A stretch of 64,000 nt of DNA from Paenibacillus aquistagni. GTDB lineage: Bacteria > Bacillota > Bacilli > Paenibacillales > Paenibacillaceae. Each line of letters starts with the position of its first letter. Positions within the stretch are counted from its first letter, which is position 1. Of this stretch, positions 34,070-42,037 are shown piece by piece. The stretch covers positions 1 through 64,000 of the forward strand of contig NZ_FXAZ01000001.1 of NCBI RefSeq assembly GCF_900177815.1, written 5' to 3'. Under the pieces are notes generated by a model. That model saw nothing but the letters and a program-made list of their open reading frames with translations. It made no database searches and was not told the origin of the DNA. The translations under genes and the position numbers were made by a program.

Positions 34070-36046
34070 ATGCGATTTAGACAAGTGCATCTCGACTTTC
34101 ATACCTCTGGACTTATTCCGAACATCGGAAGAAAATTTTCTAAATCACAGTTTCAGGATATGCTGAAGCTCGGACATGTTGATTCGATTACGATCTTTGC
34201 CAAATGCCATCATGGGTACGCTTACTTTCCGTCAGAAACGATTCCCAAACATCCGGGACTATCGTTTGATCTGCTCGCTGCCCAGATTGAGGCTGCTCAT
34301 GAGATTGATGTCAAAGTACCGATTTATCTCTCCGTAGGATTGGATGAGCATCTGGCGTGGGAGCATCCAGAGTGGCTGATGAGAAATGAAGAGGATAAGA
34401 CGAACTGGGTGGATTCCTTTATGAAGCCTGGGTACCATCAGTTTTGTCTCAATACTCCGTATTTGGATCTCATGCTTGAACAGATTCAAGAGGTTGTTCG
34501 CAAATATGACGGAGATGGGATCTTCCTTGACATTGTCGGGGAGCGCAAATGCTATTGCCCAACCTGTCTGAAGCAAATGCTCAATGATGGCATGGATCCC
34601 AAGGACCCTGAGCAAGTGAAGGCCAATGGACAGCGCATCTATGCTCATTATACGAAGCGAGTGCGAGAGGCGATTGATGCGATTAAGCCTGGTCATCCCG
34701 TCTTCCATAATGAAGGCCATGTCCATCAAGGAAGATTTGAACTGGCGCGCATGAATTCTCATCTTGAACTGGAGTCACTGCCAACAGGAGGATGGGGGTA
34801 TGACCATTTCCCATTGTCAGCTCGATATGTGCAGCAGTCAGGCATGGATTTCCTCGGCATGACGGGAAAGTTTCACACGTTCTGGGGGGAATTCGGAGGA
34901 TACAAACACCCGAATGCCCTGCGTTATGAAGCAGCTTTAAGCATTGCCAATGGGGCTCGCTGCTCGATTGGCGACCAGCTTCATCCAGAAGGATTGATGG
35001 ACCATGCGACGTACTCCTTAATCGGCAAAGCCTATCAGGAAGTGGAGCAGAAGGAGGCATGGTGTGCAGATACGATAAACCATGCAGACGTAGCTCTCTT
35101 TACGGTCGAAGCTGCGCGAATTCAGCAGGATAGCGGCTCGATGTTCTCTGGCAGGATCGACATGGGGGCAGTGCGCATGCTGCTCGAGGGCAACATTTTG
35201 TTTAACGTGGTTGATCTGGAATCCGATTGGAGCGAATATAAGGTTGTGATTCTGCCTGACTCCATATTGATGACGGAGCCGATTCTCAAGAAGGTAGAGA
35301 GCTATCTTGCTGGTGGGGGCAAGCTCCTAGCTTCTGGCCGCTCGGGACTGAACCCGGAAGGGACGAAGAGCATGCTACCGCTCGGTATTGAGGATTTGGG
35401 TGAGAACCCTTATAAGCCAGACTACTTCTATCCAGACTTCGAGATGTCTAACTGTGAGCCGGCATCCTATATTATGTACAGTCAAGGGCGCCGCATCGCT
35501 TTGATGGATGGCATCGAGCTTGGAAGAAGAGAAGACCCGTACTTTAACCGTGAAGCCTTCCAATTCAGTTCTCACCAGCACACGCCGACTTCGGGTGAAT
35601 ATGGCGGTCCTGGCATGGTGGAGACGAAGCAAAGCATCTATATTGCGTGGAATGTCTTTGAAGACTATGCAACGAAGGGCAGTCTTGTTCTAAAGGAAAT
35701 GGTGCTTTATGCTCTTGCTCGCCTATTAGGAGAGAAGCAATCCATCGTGACTTCGCTGCCTGCTCAAGGCGTCACCACCATTCAGCATCAAGCTGGGGAA
35801 AAACGCTATGTGCATCATTTGCTGTATGCCTCACCAGTGAAGCGGGGAGAGCGGGTCGAGATCATTGAGGATATTGTACCGCTCTATGAAGTGAAGGTAG
35901 AAGTGCGATTGCCTGTAGAGGTTGCGCATGTCTATCTTGCTCCGCAGATGGAGGCTGTTCCATTCGAGAAGACGGCTCATGGCATCTCCTATATTGTTCC
36001 GAAGCTTGACTGCCATCAGATGGTTGTGCTTGATTATAAGAATTAA
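34070..36046 (+). CDS. GHL6/GH42-like glycoside hydrolase
   Basis: 658 residues, no signal peptide, so cytoplasmic. N-terminal TIM barrel (residues ~1-330) of the type called hypothetical glycosyl hydrolase 6: QVHLDFHTSGLIPNIG, GDGIFLDIVGERKCYCPTC near residue 150, HNEGHVHQGRFELARMNSHLELE near 220 (blocks of one region), ALSIANGARCSIGDQLHP. Residues ~340-500 form a beta-galactosidase-trimerisation-like domain (VVILPDSILMTEPILKKVE, YLAGGGKLLASG). Substrate unknown; an oligosaccharide taken up from outside is likely. GGAGGATATT precedes the ATG. Confidence 0.75.
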   Translation: MRFRQVHLDFHTSGLIPNIGRKFSKSQFQDMLKLGHVDSITIFAKCHHGYAYFPSETIPKHPGLSFDLLAAQIEAAHEIDVKVPIYLSVGLDEHLAWEHPEWLMRNEEDKTNWVDSFMKPGYHQFCLNTPYLDLMLEQIQEVVRKYDGDGIFLDIVGERKCYCPTCLKQMLNDGMDPKDPEQVKANGQRIYAHYTKRVREAIDAIKPGHPVFHNEGHVHQGRFELARMNSHLELESLPTGGWGYDHFPLSARYVQQSGMDFLGMTGKFHTFWGEFGGYKHPNALRYEAALSIANGARCSIGDQLHPEGLMDHATYSLIGKAYQEVEQKEAWCADTINHADVALFTVEAARIQQDSGSMFSGRIDMGAVRMLLEGNILFNVVDLESDWSEYKVVILPDSILMTEPILKKVESYLAGGGKLLASGRSGLNPEGTKSMLPLGIEDLGENPYKPDYFYPDFEMSNCEPASYIMYSQGRRIALMDGIELGRREDPYFNREAFQFSSHQHTPTSGEYGGPGMVETKQSIYIAWNVFEDYATKGSLVLKEMVLYALARLLGEKQSIVTSLPAQGVTTIQHQAGEKRYVHHLLYASPVKRGERVEIIEDIVPLYEVKVEVRLPVEVAHVYLAPQMEAVPFEKTAHGISYIVPKLDCHQMVVLDYKN

Positions 36047-36127
36047 AAGATGTATGTAAGTGAAGCAGGGCTGTTGAACGCTGTTCGAGCTGTTTGGCAG
36101 GAGAGCGGCCTTGCTAATGTACAGGGA

Positions 36128-36164
36128 GGGCTGTCTGTGCTAAGAACAGGCAGCCTCTTCTTGT
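36128..36164 (+). terminator. Terminator of the glycosidase gene
   Basis: Ten-base stem GGCTGTCTGT / ACAGGCAGCC (one G-T pair) with a seven-base loop and TCTTCTTGTT after it. Confidence 0.75.
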
Positions 36165-36267
36165 TGAATACCTAACGCTAAGGAGTACTCATGTTGATGC
36201 AGCGATGGGAGCATGTAGCGGCTAAAGTCAGTCAATATTTCCCTTCGACAAAATTCGAAAAAAAGGT

Positions 36268-36296
36268 TTGCAAATCTATTTTGTGTATGATATATT
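36268..36296 (+). promoter_or_regulatory. Sigma-A promoter of the second tRNA cluster
   Basis: TTGCAA (36268-36273), 17-base spacer, TATATT (36291-36296). A-rich upstream sequence fits an UP element. First tRNA starts about 70 bases after the expected start point. Confidence 0.75.
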
Positions 36297-36371
36297 AATT
36301 CTTGTCCTCGCGAAACACGAGTTGCTGAAAACGAGCGTATAAGTGAGGAAAAGAGAGTATTTGGAAGATAT

Positions 36372-36446
36372 GCGGACATAGCTCAGTGGTAGAGTATCGC
36401 CTTGCCAAGGCGAGGGTCGCGAGTTCGAATCTCGTTGTCCGCTCCA
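36372..36446 (+). tRNA. tRNA-Gly(GCC)
   Basis: Acceptor GCGGACA pairs with TGTCCGC. Anticodon GCC within CCTTGCCAAGG. The 3' end reads TCCA. Confidence 0.95.
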
Positions 36447-36457
36447 GAATTTTATAT

Positions 36458-36534
36458 GCGCCCTTAGCTCAGCTGGATAGAGCGTTTGACTACGAATCAA
36501 AAGGCCAGGAGTTCGAATCTCTTAGGGCGCGCCA
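36458..36534 (+). tRNA. tRNA-Arg(ACG)
   Basis: Acceptor GCGCCCT pairs with AGGGCGC. Anticodon ACG within TTGACTACGAATCAA. CCA encoded. Confidence 0.95.
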
Positions 36535-36555
36535 CTTTTTATTGAAATGGATTAA

Positions 36556-36638
36556 GCCGGTGTGGCGGAATTGGCAGACGCGCGCGACTCAAAATCGTGA
36601 GGGAAACCGTGGAGGTTCGAGTCCTCTCACCGGCACCA
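36556..36638 (+). tRNA. tRNA-Leu(CAA)
   Basis: Class II tRNA of 83 bases. Acceptor GCCGGTG pairs with CACCGGC. Anticodon CAA within CGACTCAAAATCG. CCA encoded. Confidence 0.94.
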
Positions 36639-36647
36639 ATTCAAAAA

Positions 36648-36724
36648 CGGGACGTAGCTCAGCTTGGTAGAGCACTTGGTTTGGGACCAAGGGGTCGCAT
36701 GTTCAAATCGTGTCGTCCCGACCA
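36648..36724 (+). tRNA. tRNA-Pro(TGG)
   Basis: Acceptor CGGGACG pairs with CGTCCCG. Anticodon TGG within TTGGTTTGGGACCAA. CCA encoded. Confidence 0.95.
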
Positions 36725-36752
36725 TCTTATTCAAATCATGGACTTACATAAG

Positions 36753-36777
36753 AAAAACCGCCATTGGGCGGTTTTTT
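36753..36777 (+). terminator. Terminator of the second tRNA cluster
   Basis: Stem AAAACCGCC / GGGCGGTTTT with a short loop and a run of T. Confidence 0.9.
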
Positions 36778-37019
36778 GTTTTCTTTTCTAACAGAGGAAC
36801 TGGAGGATTCATCTTGAATGCTAGGACAAGACTAATGCAGGATGGTCGTTAAAATATACTTGTTCGTAAGATTGCATATTTTGTCCGCTGGATACAATAC
36901 ACCTAATGCTTCTGGTCTATGCTTCCCTTAGCAATCATATTGCTCATCTGGTATCGTAAGTGAAAAGTCCCTTATTAGGGATTGCAACAGGCCTGAAACA
37001 ACAGAAAGGGATTAGATGA

Positions 37020-37658
37020 ATGAATGCTTCCAAGACAGCTAGACGCAGTATGAGTATCTCCGTGGTCCTTGCAGCCTTATTTATTATCTTTGCTTGGCTA
37101 GTGCTGACTGATCGGCTATCCTCATTCGATCTATTGATCATTGAGACGATTCAAGGTCTGGAGAGCCCGCTGTTAACCAAAGCCATGCTGCTGATTACCA
37201 AGACGGGGGAAGGCTTGCTGCTCATTATGATCACGCTTGCGATAATGATTGTGTTATTTGCTGTACTCCGTCATCGAAGAGAATTGGAACTGCTTGTATT
37301 TGTCTCACTTACTTCTGCTTGCTTAAATCAGTTGTTGAAGATCATAATCGTGCGTCCGCGACCCACCCTTAACCGCTTGATTGAGGTAGGCGGGTACAGC
37401 TTCCCAAGCGGGCATTCCATGGCTGCGTTCAGCTTGTACGGGACGGTCACCTATTTGCTATGGAAGCACATCCCGAATCGAGCTGGACGCATCGTGCTGC
37501 TGACATTGAGCGGCTGCTTTATTGTGCTCATTGGGTTAAGCCGAGTGTATCTTGGCGTTCATTATCCTACAGATGTTTTGGCAGGCTACTTAGCGAGTGC
37601 CAGCTGGCTGCTGCTTTCCATTAGCTTATATGAACGCTGGATCAGGAAGATATCTTAA
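37020..37658 (+). CDS. PAP2 family phosphatase
   Basis: 212 residues with about six transmembrane helices. The three phosphatase motifs are complete: KIIIVRPRP near residue 105, SFPSGHSM near residue 125 and SRVYLGVHYPTD near residue 175. Enzymes of this group remove phosphate from lipids such as undecaprenyl pyrophosphate or phosphatidylglycerol phosphate on the outer face of the membrane. ATG 37020 follows AGAAAGGG. Single gene after the tRNA terminator. Confidence 0.9.
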   Translation: MNASKTARRSMSISVVLAALFIIFAWLVLTDRLSSFDLLIIETIQGLESPLLTKAMLLITKTGEGLLLIMITLAIMIVLFAVLRHRRELELLVFVSLTSACLNQLLKIIIVRPRPTLNRLIEVGGYSFPSGHSMAAFSLYGTVTYLLWKHIPNRAGRIVLLTLSGCFIVLIGLSRVYLGVHYPTDVLAGYLASASWLLLSISLYERWIRKIS

Positions 37659-37702
37659 TCGCGGCGATCAACAATGCAAGATAGCTATGAATAATCAAGA
37701 AT

Positions 37703-37729
37703 GATAATGAGAATAATTATCAGTATAAG
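37703..37729 (+). promoter_or_regulatory. Fur-box-like site with possible promoter
   Basis: GATAATGAGAATAATTATC (37703-37721) matches the 19-base Fur consensus GATAATGATAATCATTATC at 17 positions. A weak promoter overlaps: ATGATA (37701-37706), 17 bases, TATAAG (37724-37729). It lies between two converging genes, so no protein gene is obviously controlled. Confidence 0.6.
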
Positions 37730-37759
37730 AATAGTGTGGCAGGCAAGGTTAGAAATGGA

Positions 37760-37786
37760 CAAAGCAGCCTTGGAGGAGGCTGCCTC
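37760..37786 (-). terminator. Terminator of the DUF1540 gene
   Basis: Minus-strand stem GGCAGCC / GGCTGC with loop TCCTCCAA, followed by TTTGT. The T run is weak. Confidence 0.5.
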
Positions 37787-37801
37787 GCATAGGGACAAGG
37801 T

Positions 37802-37957
37802 TTAGATCTTAGGCTCAAACGTTTTGCAGTCGGTTTCCTGGGAGTTCTTCGCTTGCTGTCCACGATGGCTGACCACATAAATCGAAGAAGCGTTGCATTT
37901 GTTGCCTGGTGCCCAGAATTTGCAGTTGTTTACTTCACAAAGCACATCTTTTGCCAT
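37802..37957 (-). CDS. DUF1540 small cysteine-rich protein
   Basis: 51 residues: starts MAKDVLCEVNNCKFWAPGNK and has four Cys (C-E-V-N-N-C ... K-C-N-A ... D-C-K-T-F) in the DUF1540 pattern CxxxxCxxW..GxxCxA...C.TF. Such small proteins probably bind a metal; no function is established, and Bacillus relatives are linked to sporulation. The ATG is 11 bases from GGAGG. A terminator follows on the minus strand. Confidence 0.85.
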   Translation of the reverse strand: MAKDVLCEVNNCKFWAPGNKCNASSIYVVSHRGQQAKNSQETDCKTFEPKI

Positions 37958-38074
37958 GGCTCTCTTCACCTCCTATCCCTTATAGGATGGACAGCCAAGA
38001 CAGCGTTTTATACGATCTTCGCTCATCTTTTTATGGATGAGCTCTTTTGTGTGCTTTGATTTCTCTTTTTTTCA

Positions 38075-38458
38075 TTAGCGTTGGAAAAATTCAATCCATT
38101 CGCCCTCTGGACCAGAAATAAAGAAATAACGGTATCCATTAGGCAAGGTCGTTATTTGCTCATCCAAAAATGGAGCATCCGTATCCTTCAAACGTTGGAA
38201 TTCAGCTTCAACATCCTCAACATGTATGGCAAAATGATGAACCGTCCCTTCACTAGGGAGCTGGTCGCTGTATCCTTGAATCAGTTCTACTTCCGTCTCG
38301 TCTTGGCCGTTAAAACCTAGAAAGGCCAGCTGGAAAATGCCGTTTGTGTGGGTTACCCGCTGTTTGAGTTCAAGACCGACAATGGTGGTATAGAAACGAA
38401 TCGTTTTTTCAATGTCTCGTACAATAATGCCAACATGATCAATGCGCTTTTGTGCCAT
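38075..38458 (-). CDS. VOC family (glyoxalase-like) protein
   Basis: 127 residues, a single vicinal-oxygen-chelate domain: IDHVGIIVRDIEKTIRFY at the N terminus with the first metal His, VHHFAIHVEDVEAEF near residue 75, and YRYFFISGPEGEWIEFFQ at the end, with Glu as last ligand. This is the methylmalonyl-CoA-epimerase/glyoxalase-like type; substrate unknown. ATG 38458 is nine bases from GGAG; ATG 38464 is too close. Confidence 0.85.
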   Translation of the reverse strand: MAQKRIDHVGIIVRDIEKTIRFYTTIVGLELKQRVTHTNGIFQLAFLGFNGQDETEVELIQGYSDQLPSEGTVHHFAIHVEDVEAEFQRLKDTDAPFLDEQITTLPNGYRYFFISGPEGEWIEFFQR

Positions 38459-38917
38459 CAGCATCTGCTCCTTTGAATGTATGAGAGTATTCATAAATCA
38501 TGGAGAAAGGACTAAAGTGGGGTATCTGTACATCCTCCATGTCACCTTCACATTTATCTGCCCATTTTGTTGAAATAAGTAATAGTTAATTCTATATAAA
38601 TAATTCCGATGTGTAAAGTATGTATTATGCATTTCCCTTGATCTGCGGTTGCTTCATTGCAGAGCTTTCATTAGAAGTGAGTTAGAATGAAGCTTATGTT
38701 CCCAGATGCTATCTAAGCATTAGAGAGTTTACACTGCTTTAATAACTTTTTTCGAAAAAATGAACGATTGCATAAAGCAGATCGTATTAATGACGATTGC
38801 AATCCACAACATGCCGTTATATAAGCTGAACAATGGCAAGGAAAAGGTGAGCGGATGGAATGAAGCTGAAGAGTCACATCCCATTGCTTATATCAAAAGA
38901 AAGGAGCGTGAGAATGC
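38459..38917. other. Gap with the sigY promoter
   Basis: AT-rich. It holds the candidate SigY-dependent promoter at 38761-38788; no other gene or RNA seen. Confidence 0.5.
38761..38786 (+). promoter_or_regulatory. Candidate SigY autoregulatory promoter
   Basis: TGAACG (38761-38766), a 16-base spacer, CGTA (38783-38786). From memory the Bacillus subtilis sigY operon is autoregulated from a TGAACG-N16-CGTC promoter; this differs in one base. It lies about 130 bases before the sigY start. Confidence 0.6.
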
Positions 38918-39433
38918 TTGTCTGAACAGCAGCTGATTCAACAAGCTCAGCAAGGCAATACGGAGGCGCTTGCGCTCCTGCTGCGACAGCATTATGCCAT
39001 GGTTCGCGGTTATATGCTTAAGCTGACCATGAATCCAAGCTTAACGGATGATCTGGTTCAAGATACAATGCTTCGAGCGATGGAGAAGCTTCATACCTAC
39101 AATGGAAAGTCCAAATTCTCCTCCTGGCTGATCACCATTGCGACTCGATTGTACTTGGATCGACTGAAGCGGATGAAGGTAGAGAGACGATGGCTTGAAC
39201 AGGAAGGACGGCTGATTCGCTATCAGGTGGAGACGAATCAATTGGAATGGAGCGAAGCTATGGAAATGCTCCAGCAGCTTCCCCCAGAGCAGCGAGCGGC
39301 GATTCTGCTGAAGCATTATTATGGATACGCCTATCCTGAGATTGCCGCGATCATGCAGTGCAGCGAGGGTACCGTCAAGTCCCGTGTACATTATGGTACG
39401 GAACAAATAAGAAAGGAGATGAAGGAGCAATGA
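38918..39433 (+). CDS. sigY: ECF sigma factor SigY
   Basis: 171 residues. Region 2 (residues ~10-80: LLLRQHYAMVRGYMLKLTM, DLVQDTMLRAMEKLHTY, KSKFSSWLITIATRLYLD) and region 4 (residues ~115-168: LPPEQRAAILLKHYYGYAY, EGTVKSRVHYGTEQIRKEM) are complete. Identity as SigY rests on the following yxlCDEFG genes in the same order as in Bacillus subtilis. The start is TTG 38918 with AAAGGAG 11 bases upstream; the ATG before it runs into a stop. ATGA overlap with yxlC. Confidence 0.92.
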   Translation: MSEQQLIQQAQQGNTEALALLLRQHYAMVRGYMLKLTMNPSLTDDLVQDTMLRAMEKLHTYNGKSKFSSWLITIATRLYLDRLKRMKVERRWLEQEGRLIRYQVETNQLEWSEAMEMLQQLPPEQRAAILLKHYYGYAYPEIAAIMQCSEGTVKSRVHYGTEQIRKEMKEQ

Positions 39434-39798
39434 CAAGAGATAAGAATCCAGTACAAGCAGATCCCCAGTTGCTGCAGGATCAAGAGCTGACGCAGAAGCT
39501 GCTTAACAGTTGGAATCAGTTGGATCAGCTAAATGAGCGTACACCAATGCCATCTGAAGAAGATATGTTCCAGATGCTCGTACACCATAAACGGCGATTA
39601 AAGCACAAGCTGTGGAAAGAACTCGCATGGCTATGGATCCTTGCAGCCTTTGTGATTGCAGGCAGCTTGATACTTATGCACCGTGAGTTGATCCTCTATA
39701 TTGGGATTCAAATTGCACTTGGCATTGGTGCAGCCGGCTACTTGATCTTGACTTCCTTTTATCGAAAAAAAGAGATGAGGGGGAGCACAAGTGAATAG
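39430..39798 (+). CDS. yxlC: YxlC-like anti-sigma-Y component
   Basis: 122 residues: a soluble N-terminal half (residues 1-62) and two transmembrane helices (~65-82 and ~87-106). In Bacillus YxlC and YxlD together hold SigY inactive. The ATG overlaps the sigY stop codon (ATGA), and the same-frame extension upstream is not needed. Assigned by position and topology. Confidence 0.82.
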   Translation: MTRDKNPVQADPQLLQDQELTQKLLNSWNQLDQLNERTPMPSEEDMFQMLVHHKRRLKHKLWKELAWLWILAAFVIAGSLILMHRELILYIGIQIALGIGAAGYLILTSFYRKKEMRGSTSE

Positions 39799-40000
39799 TC
39801 CTGAAGAGGTTCCTGTGTGGGTATGGTTGATTCTCATCCCGATCCTGGTTGTACAGGGCACCGGCCTGTTCATACACGCAAGGAAGTCAGGGCGCTTCCC
39901 TTGGCTCTGGGCACTGTGGGGATTCATGAATGTTCCGATGCCGACACTTGTATATGTATTATTTGCAGTGAAACCATGGAGACGTTCTAAATCAGATTAA
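39791..40000 (+). CDS. yxlD: YxlD-like small membrane protein
   Basis: 69 residues with two transmembrane segments (VWVWLILIPILVVQGTGLF; WLWALWGFMNVPMPTLVYVLF) and a basic end. Start GTG 39791 overlaps the yxlC 3' end. In Bacillus YxlD is a negative regulator of SigY. It corresponds to yxlD by place and size. Confidence 0.8.
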   Translation: MNSPEEVPVWVWLILIPILVVQGTGLFIHARKSGRFPWLWALWGFMNVPMPTLVYVLFAVKPWRRSKSD

Positions 40001-40024
40001 GCAATACCTTGGGAGGGGTAACGG

Positions 40025-40228
40025 ATGGATACTTGGCAAACGATTCCTTGGCATTTGATTATGCCGCTTATTGTACTGCAGCTCATCCTGATGATAACGG
40101 CACTGATCTCGCTTGCAAGAACGCCATATACGAGAGGTCCAAAGTGGCTGTGGATTATACTGATTATTGGCCTTAATCTAATTGGCACGATCGCTTATTT
40201 CGTGGTTGGAAGGAGGGATCGCAGATGA
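40025..40228 (+). CDS. yxlE: YxlE-like PLDc_N membrane protein
   Basis: 67 residues, two transmembrane helices with the PLDc_N pattern (LMITALISLARTPYTRGPKW, then IGLNLIGTIAYFVVGR). Function unknown; fourth gene of the sigY operon, overlapping yxlF by four bases. Confidence 0.83.
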   Translation: MDTWQTIPWHLIMPLIVLQLILMITALISLARTPYTRGPKWLWIILIIGLNLIGTIAYFVVGRRDRR

Positions 40229-41148
40229 GCAGCCTGGTTATCAAGCAGCTTACCAAGAGCTTTGGCTCTCATACAGCCGTTCATCCGCTTAACCTTACGA
40301 TTCGAGAAGGCAAGTGCACAGCATTATTAGGTCCGAATGGAGCGGGAAAAACAACGACGCTTCATATGCTGACAGGTTTGTTGAAGCCTACAAGCGGGAC
40401 GGTATCGCTTCGAACGAGTGCAGGAAAGAGTGTTGGTAGCGATCTTAGGCCCCATCTAGGGTTTTTGCCGCAGGCTCCAAGCTTCAGCGACTGGATGACA
40501 GGCAGAGAATGGCTGCGATTCATTGGGAAGCTGAGCGGTCTGAGCCGCAAGGAAGCAGCGTCGAGGGCTGGCCAGTGGCTTGAGACAACGGGGTTGGCAG
40601 AAGCGGCAGACAGAAGGATTGGCGGGTATTCTGGCGGCATGAGGCAGCGGCTTGGGCTGGCTCAAGCAATGATCCACGAGCCTTCTATTCTGCTTCTGGA
40701 TGAACCGGTCTCCGCCCTTGATCCGATTGGCCGCAGAGAGGTGATGAGTCTTTTGCAATCCATGAAAGGCGAGATCACACTCTTATTCTCGACGCATGTT
40801 CTGCATGAAGTGGAAGAGCTATGCGATGATCTTGTCCTGATGAAGGAAGGCTCGATCGTGAAGCAAGGCGAATGGGCAGAGCTTCGCAAAGAGTCTGAGG
40901 GCACTGTAATTACAATAGAAGTGGAGCGATTTAGTGAAATGCAAGACTGGCTATCAAGCTTGTCTCAGCTTCCTTCCATAACAAAAACGGAGATTTCGGG
41001 GTATACCGCAGCACTCCATACTAATGATATGAACAAGGCAAGGCAAGCGCTGCTTCAGGAGGTCCAAAGGAAGCGTATTCCGCTCTCGCGGTTTGATGCA
41101 GGCGTGATATCATTGGAACAGCTGTTCATGGAGGTGGTTGCAAGATGA
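40225..41148 (+). CDS. yxlF: ABC transporter ATP-binding protein YxlF
   Basis: 307 residues. Walker A GPNGAGKTTT near residue 37, Q-loop LGFLPQAPSFSDWMTGREWL, signature YSGGMRQRLGLAQAM, Walker B ILLLDEPVSALDP and FSTHVLHE, then a ~90-residue C-terminal extension. Works with the permease YxlG. The transported compound is unknown; the operon may answer to nitrogen or envelope stress as in Bacillus. Confidence 0.92.
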   Translation: MSSLVIKQLTKSFGSHTAVHPLNLTIREGKCTALLGPNGAGKTTTLHMLTGLLKPTSGTVSLRTSAGKSVGSDLRPHLGFLPQAPSFSDWMTGREWLRFIGKLSGLSRKEAASRAGQWLETTGLAEAADRRIGGYSGGMRQRLGLAQAMIHEPSILLLDEPVSALDPIGRREVMSLLQSMKGEITLLFSTHVLHEVEELCDDLVLMKEGSIVKQGEWAELRKESEGTVITIEVERFSEMQDWLSSLSQLPSITKTEISGYTAALHTNDMNKARQALLQEVQRKRIPLSRFDAGVISLEQLFMEVVAR

Positions 41149-41945
41149 GGAACACCCTGATTTTATTTCAAAAAGAATGGATGGAGCTCATTCGTCATTA
41201 TAAATGGCTGTGGGTGCCGCTCGTCTTCCTTTTGCTCGGTATTTCCCAGCCCATAACCATGAAGTTCCTCCCCGATATTCTTGCCAGTACGGGCAGTCTG
41301 CCGGAAGGCACGATGATACAGCTGCCTACGCCAACCTCAGGGGAAATACTTGGCCAAGTGCTTAGCCAGTTTAACACGGTCGGCATTCTCTTGTTGGTCC
41401 TTGCGACGATGGGAACCATCTCATCAGAGGTAAGGAGCGGGGTTGCAGGGGCGATATTAACGAAGCCCGTATCCCCTGCGTCTTACTTGGCAGCGAAATG
41501 GGCTGCCGCAATGTGCCTCACGATTCCAGCATTCAGCATAGGCTATGCGGGCGCGTGGTATTACACGGTGCAGCTGTTCGAACCTATTCCTGCACTTGCT
41601 GTTCTCACGGCAGCAATAGTTGCATTAGGCTGGTTCTGCTTTATTGTCACTCTTGCTGTTGTGATGAGCTTATGGCTTGCAAGCGGTGCGGCCGCAGCCT
41701 TCTCAACACTTGCTATCGCATTGCTGTTTGGACTTATAAACTTGCTATGGAAGGATTCCTATCTCCTTAATCCTTCTAAGCTTATCGAAGGCGCGCAGTA
41801 TATGCTGATGGAACAGCCCCCGTCATTTTCAGTAGGGGTTACGGTCTTTATGACATTGCTGCTTAGCGGATTGCTTTTTGCTATTGGTTTGTGGAGTGCA
41901 ACAAAGCGTCAGAGCTGGCTTCCTGCAGATAAAGGCTCTTACTAA
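41145..41945 (+). CDS. yxlG: ABC-2 type permease YxlG
   Basis: 266 residues with six predicted transmembrane helices of the ABC-2 type (QFNTVGILLLVLATMGTISS, then RSGVAGAILTKPVSP). ATGA overlap with yxlF. End of the sigY operon. Confidence 0.9.
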   Translation: MRNTLILFQKEWMELIRHYKWLWVPLVFLLLGISQPITMKFLPDILASTGSLPEGTMIQLPTPTSGEILGQVLSQFNTVGILLLVLATMGTISSEVRSGVAGAILTKPVSPASYLAAKWAAAMCLTIPAFSIGYAGAWYYTVQLFEPIPALAVLTAAIVALGWFCFIVTLAVVMSLWLASGAAAAFSTLAIALLFGLINLLWKDSYLLNPSKLIEGAQYMLMEQPPSFSVGVTVFMTLLLSGLLFAIGLWSATKRQSWLPADKGSY

Positions 41946-41980
41946 GGTTAGTTTGCAGGTTTGAAAGGATGCAAGTATAA

Positions 41981-42036
41981 GAATCCCCTTCAGATGGTCA
42001 CACTAGAAAAAAAAGAAGGAAATGAAGGGGATTCAT
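41981..42036 (+). promoter_or_regulatory. Hairpin covering the bofC ribosome binding site
   Basis: GAATCCCCTTCA (41981-41992) is the exact reverse complement of TGAAGGGGATTC (42025-42036). The 3' arm includes GAAGGGG, the likely Shine-Dalgarno of bofC, two bases before the ATTATG start. The loop is 32 bases and A-rich. Confidence 0.65.
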
Positions 42037-42037
42037 T

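Larger units (their letters stand above)
36047..36371 (+). other. Gap with terminator and tRNA promoter
   Basis: Contains the glycosidase terminator (36128-36164) and the promoter of the second tRNA cluster (36268-36296). No gene. Confidence 0.7.

Noticed and set aside
36276-36500. 74-residue minus-strand frame over tRNA-Gly and tRNA-Arg
   Set aside because: Antisense to tRNA genes and their promoter; another false frame of the same type.
37853-38059. 68-residue plus-strand frame near the DUF1540 gene
   Set aside because: The opposite strand encodes the clear DUF1540 protein with a good ribosome binding site.
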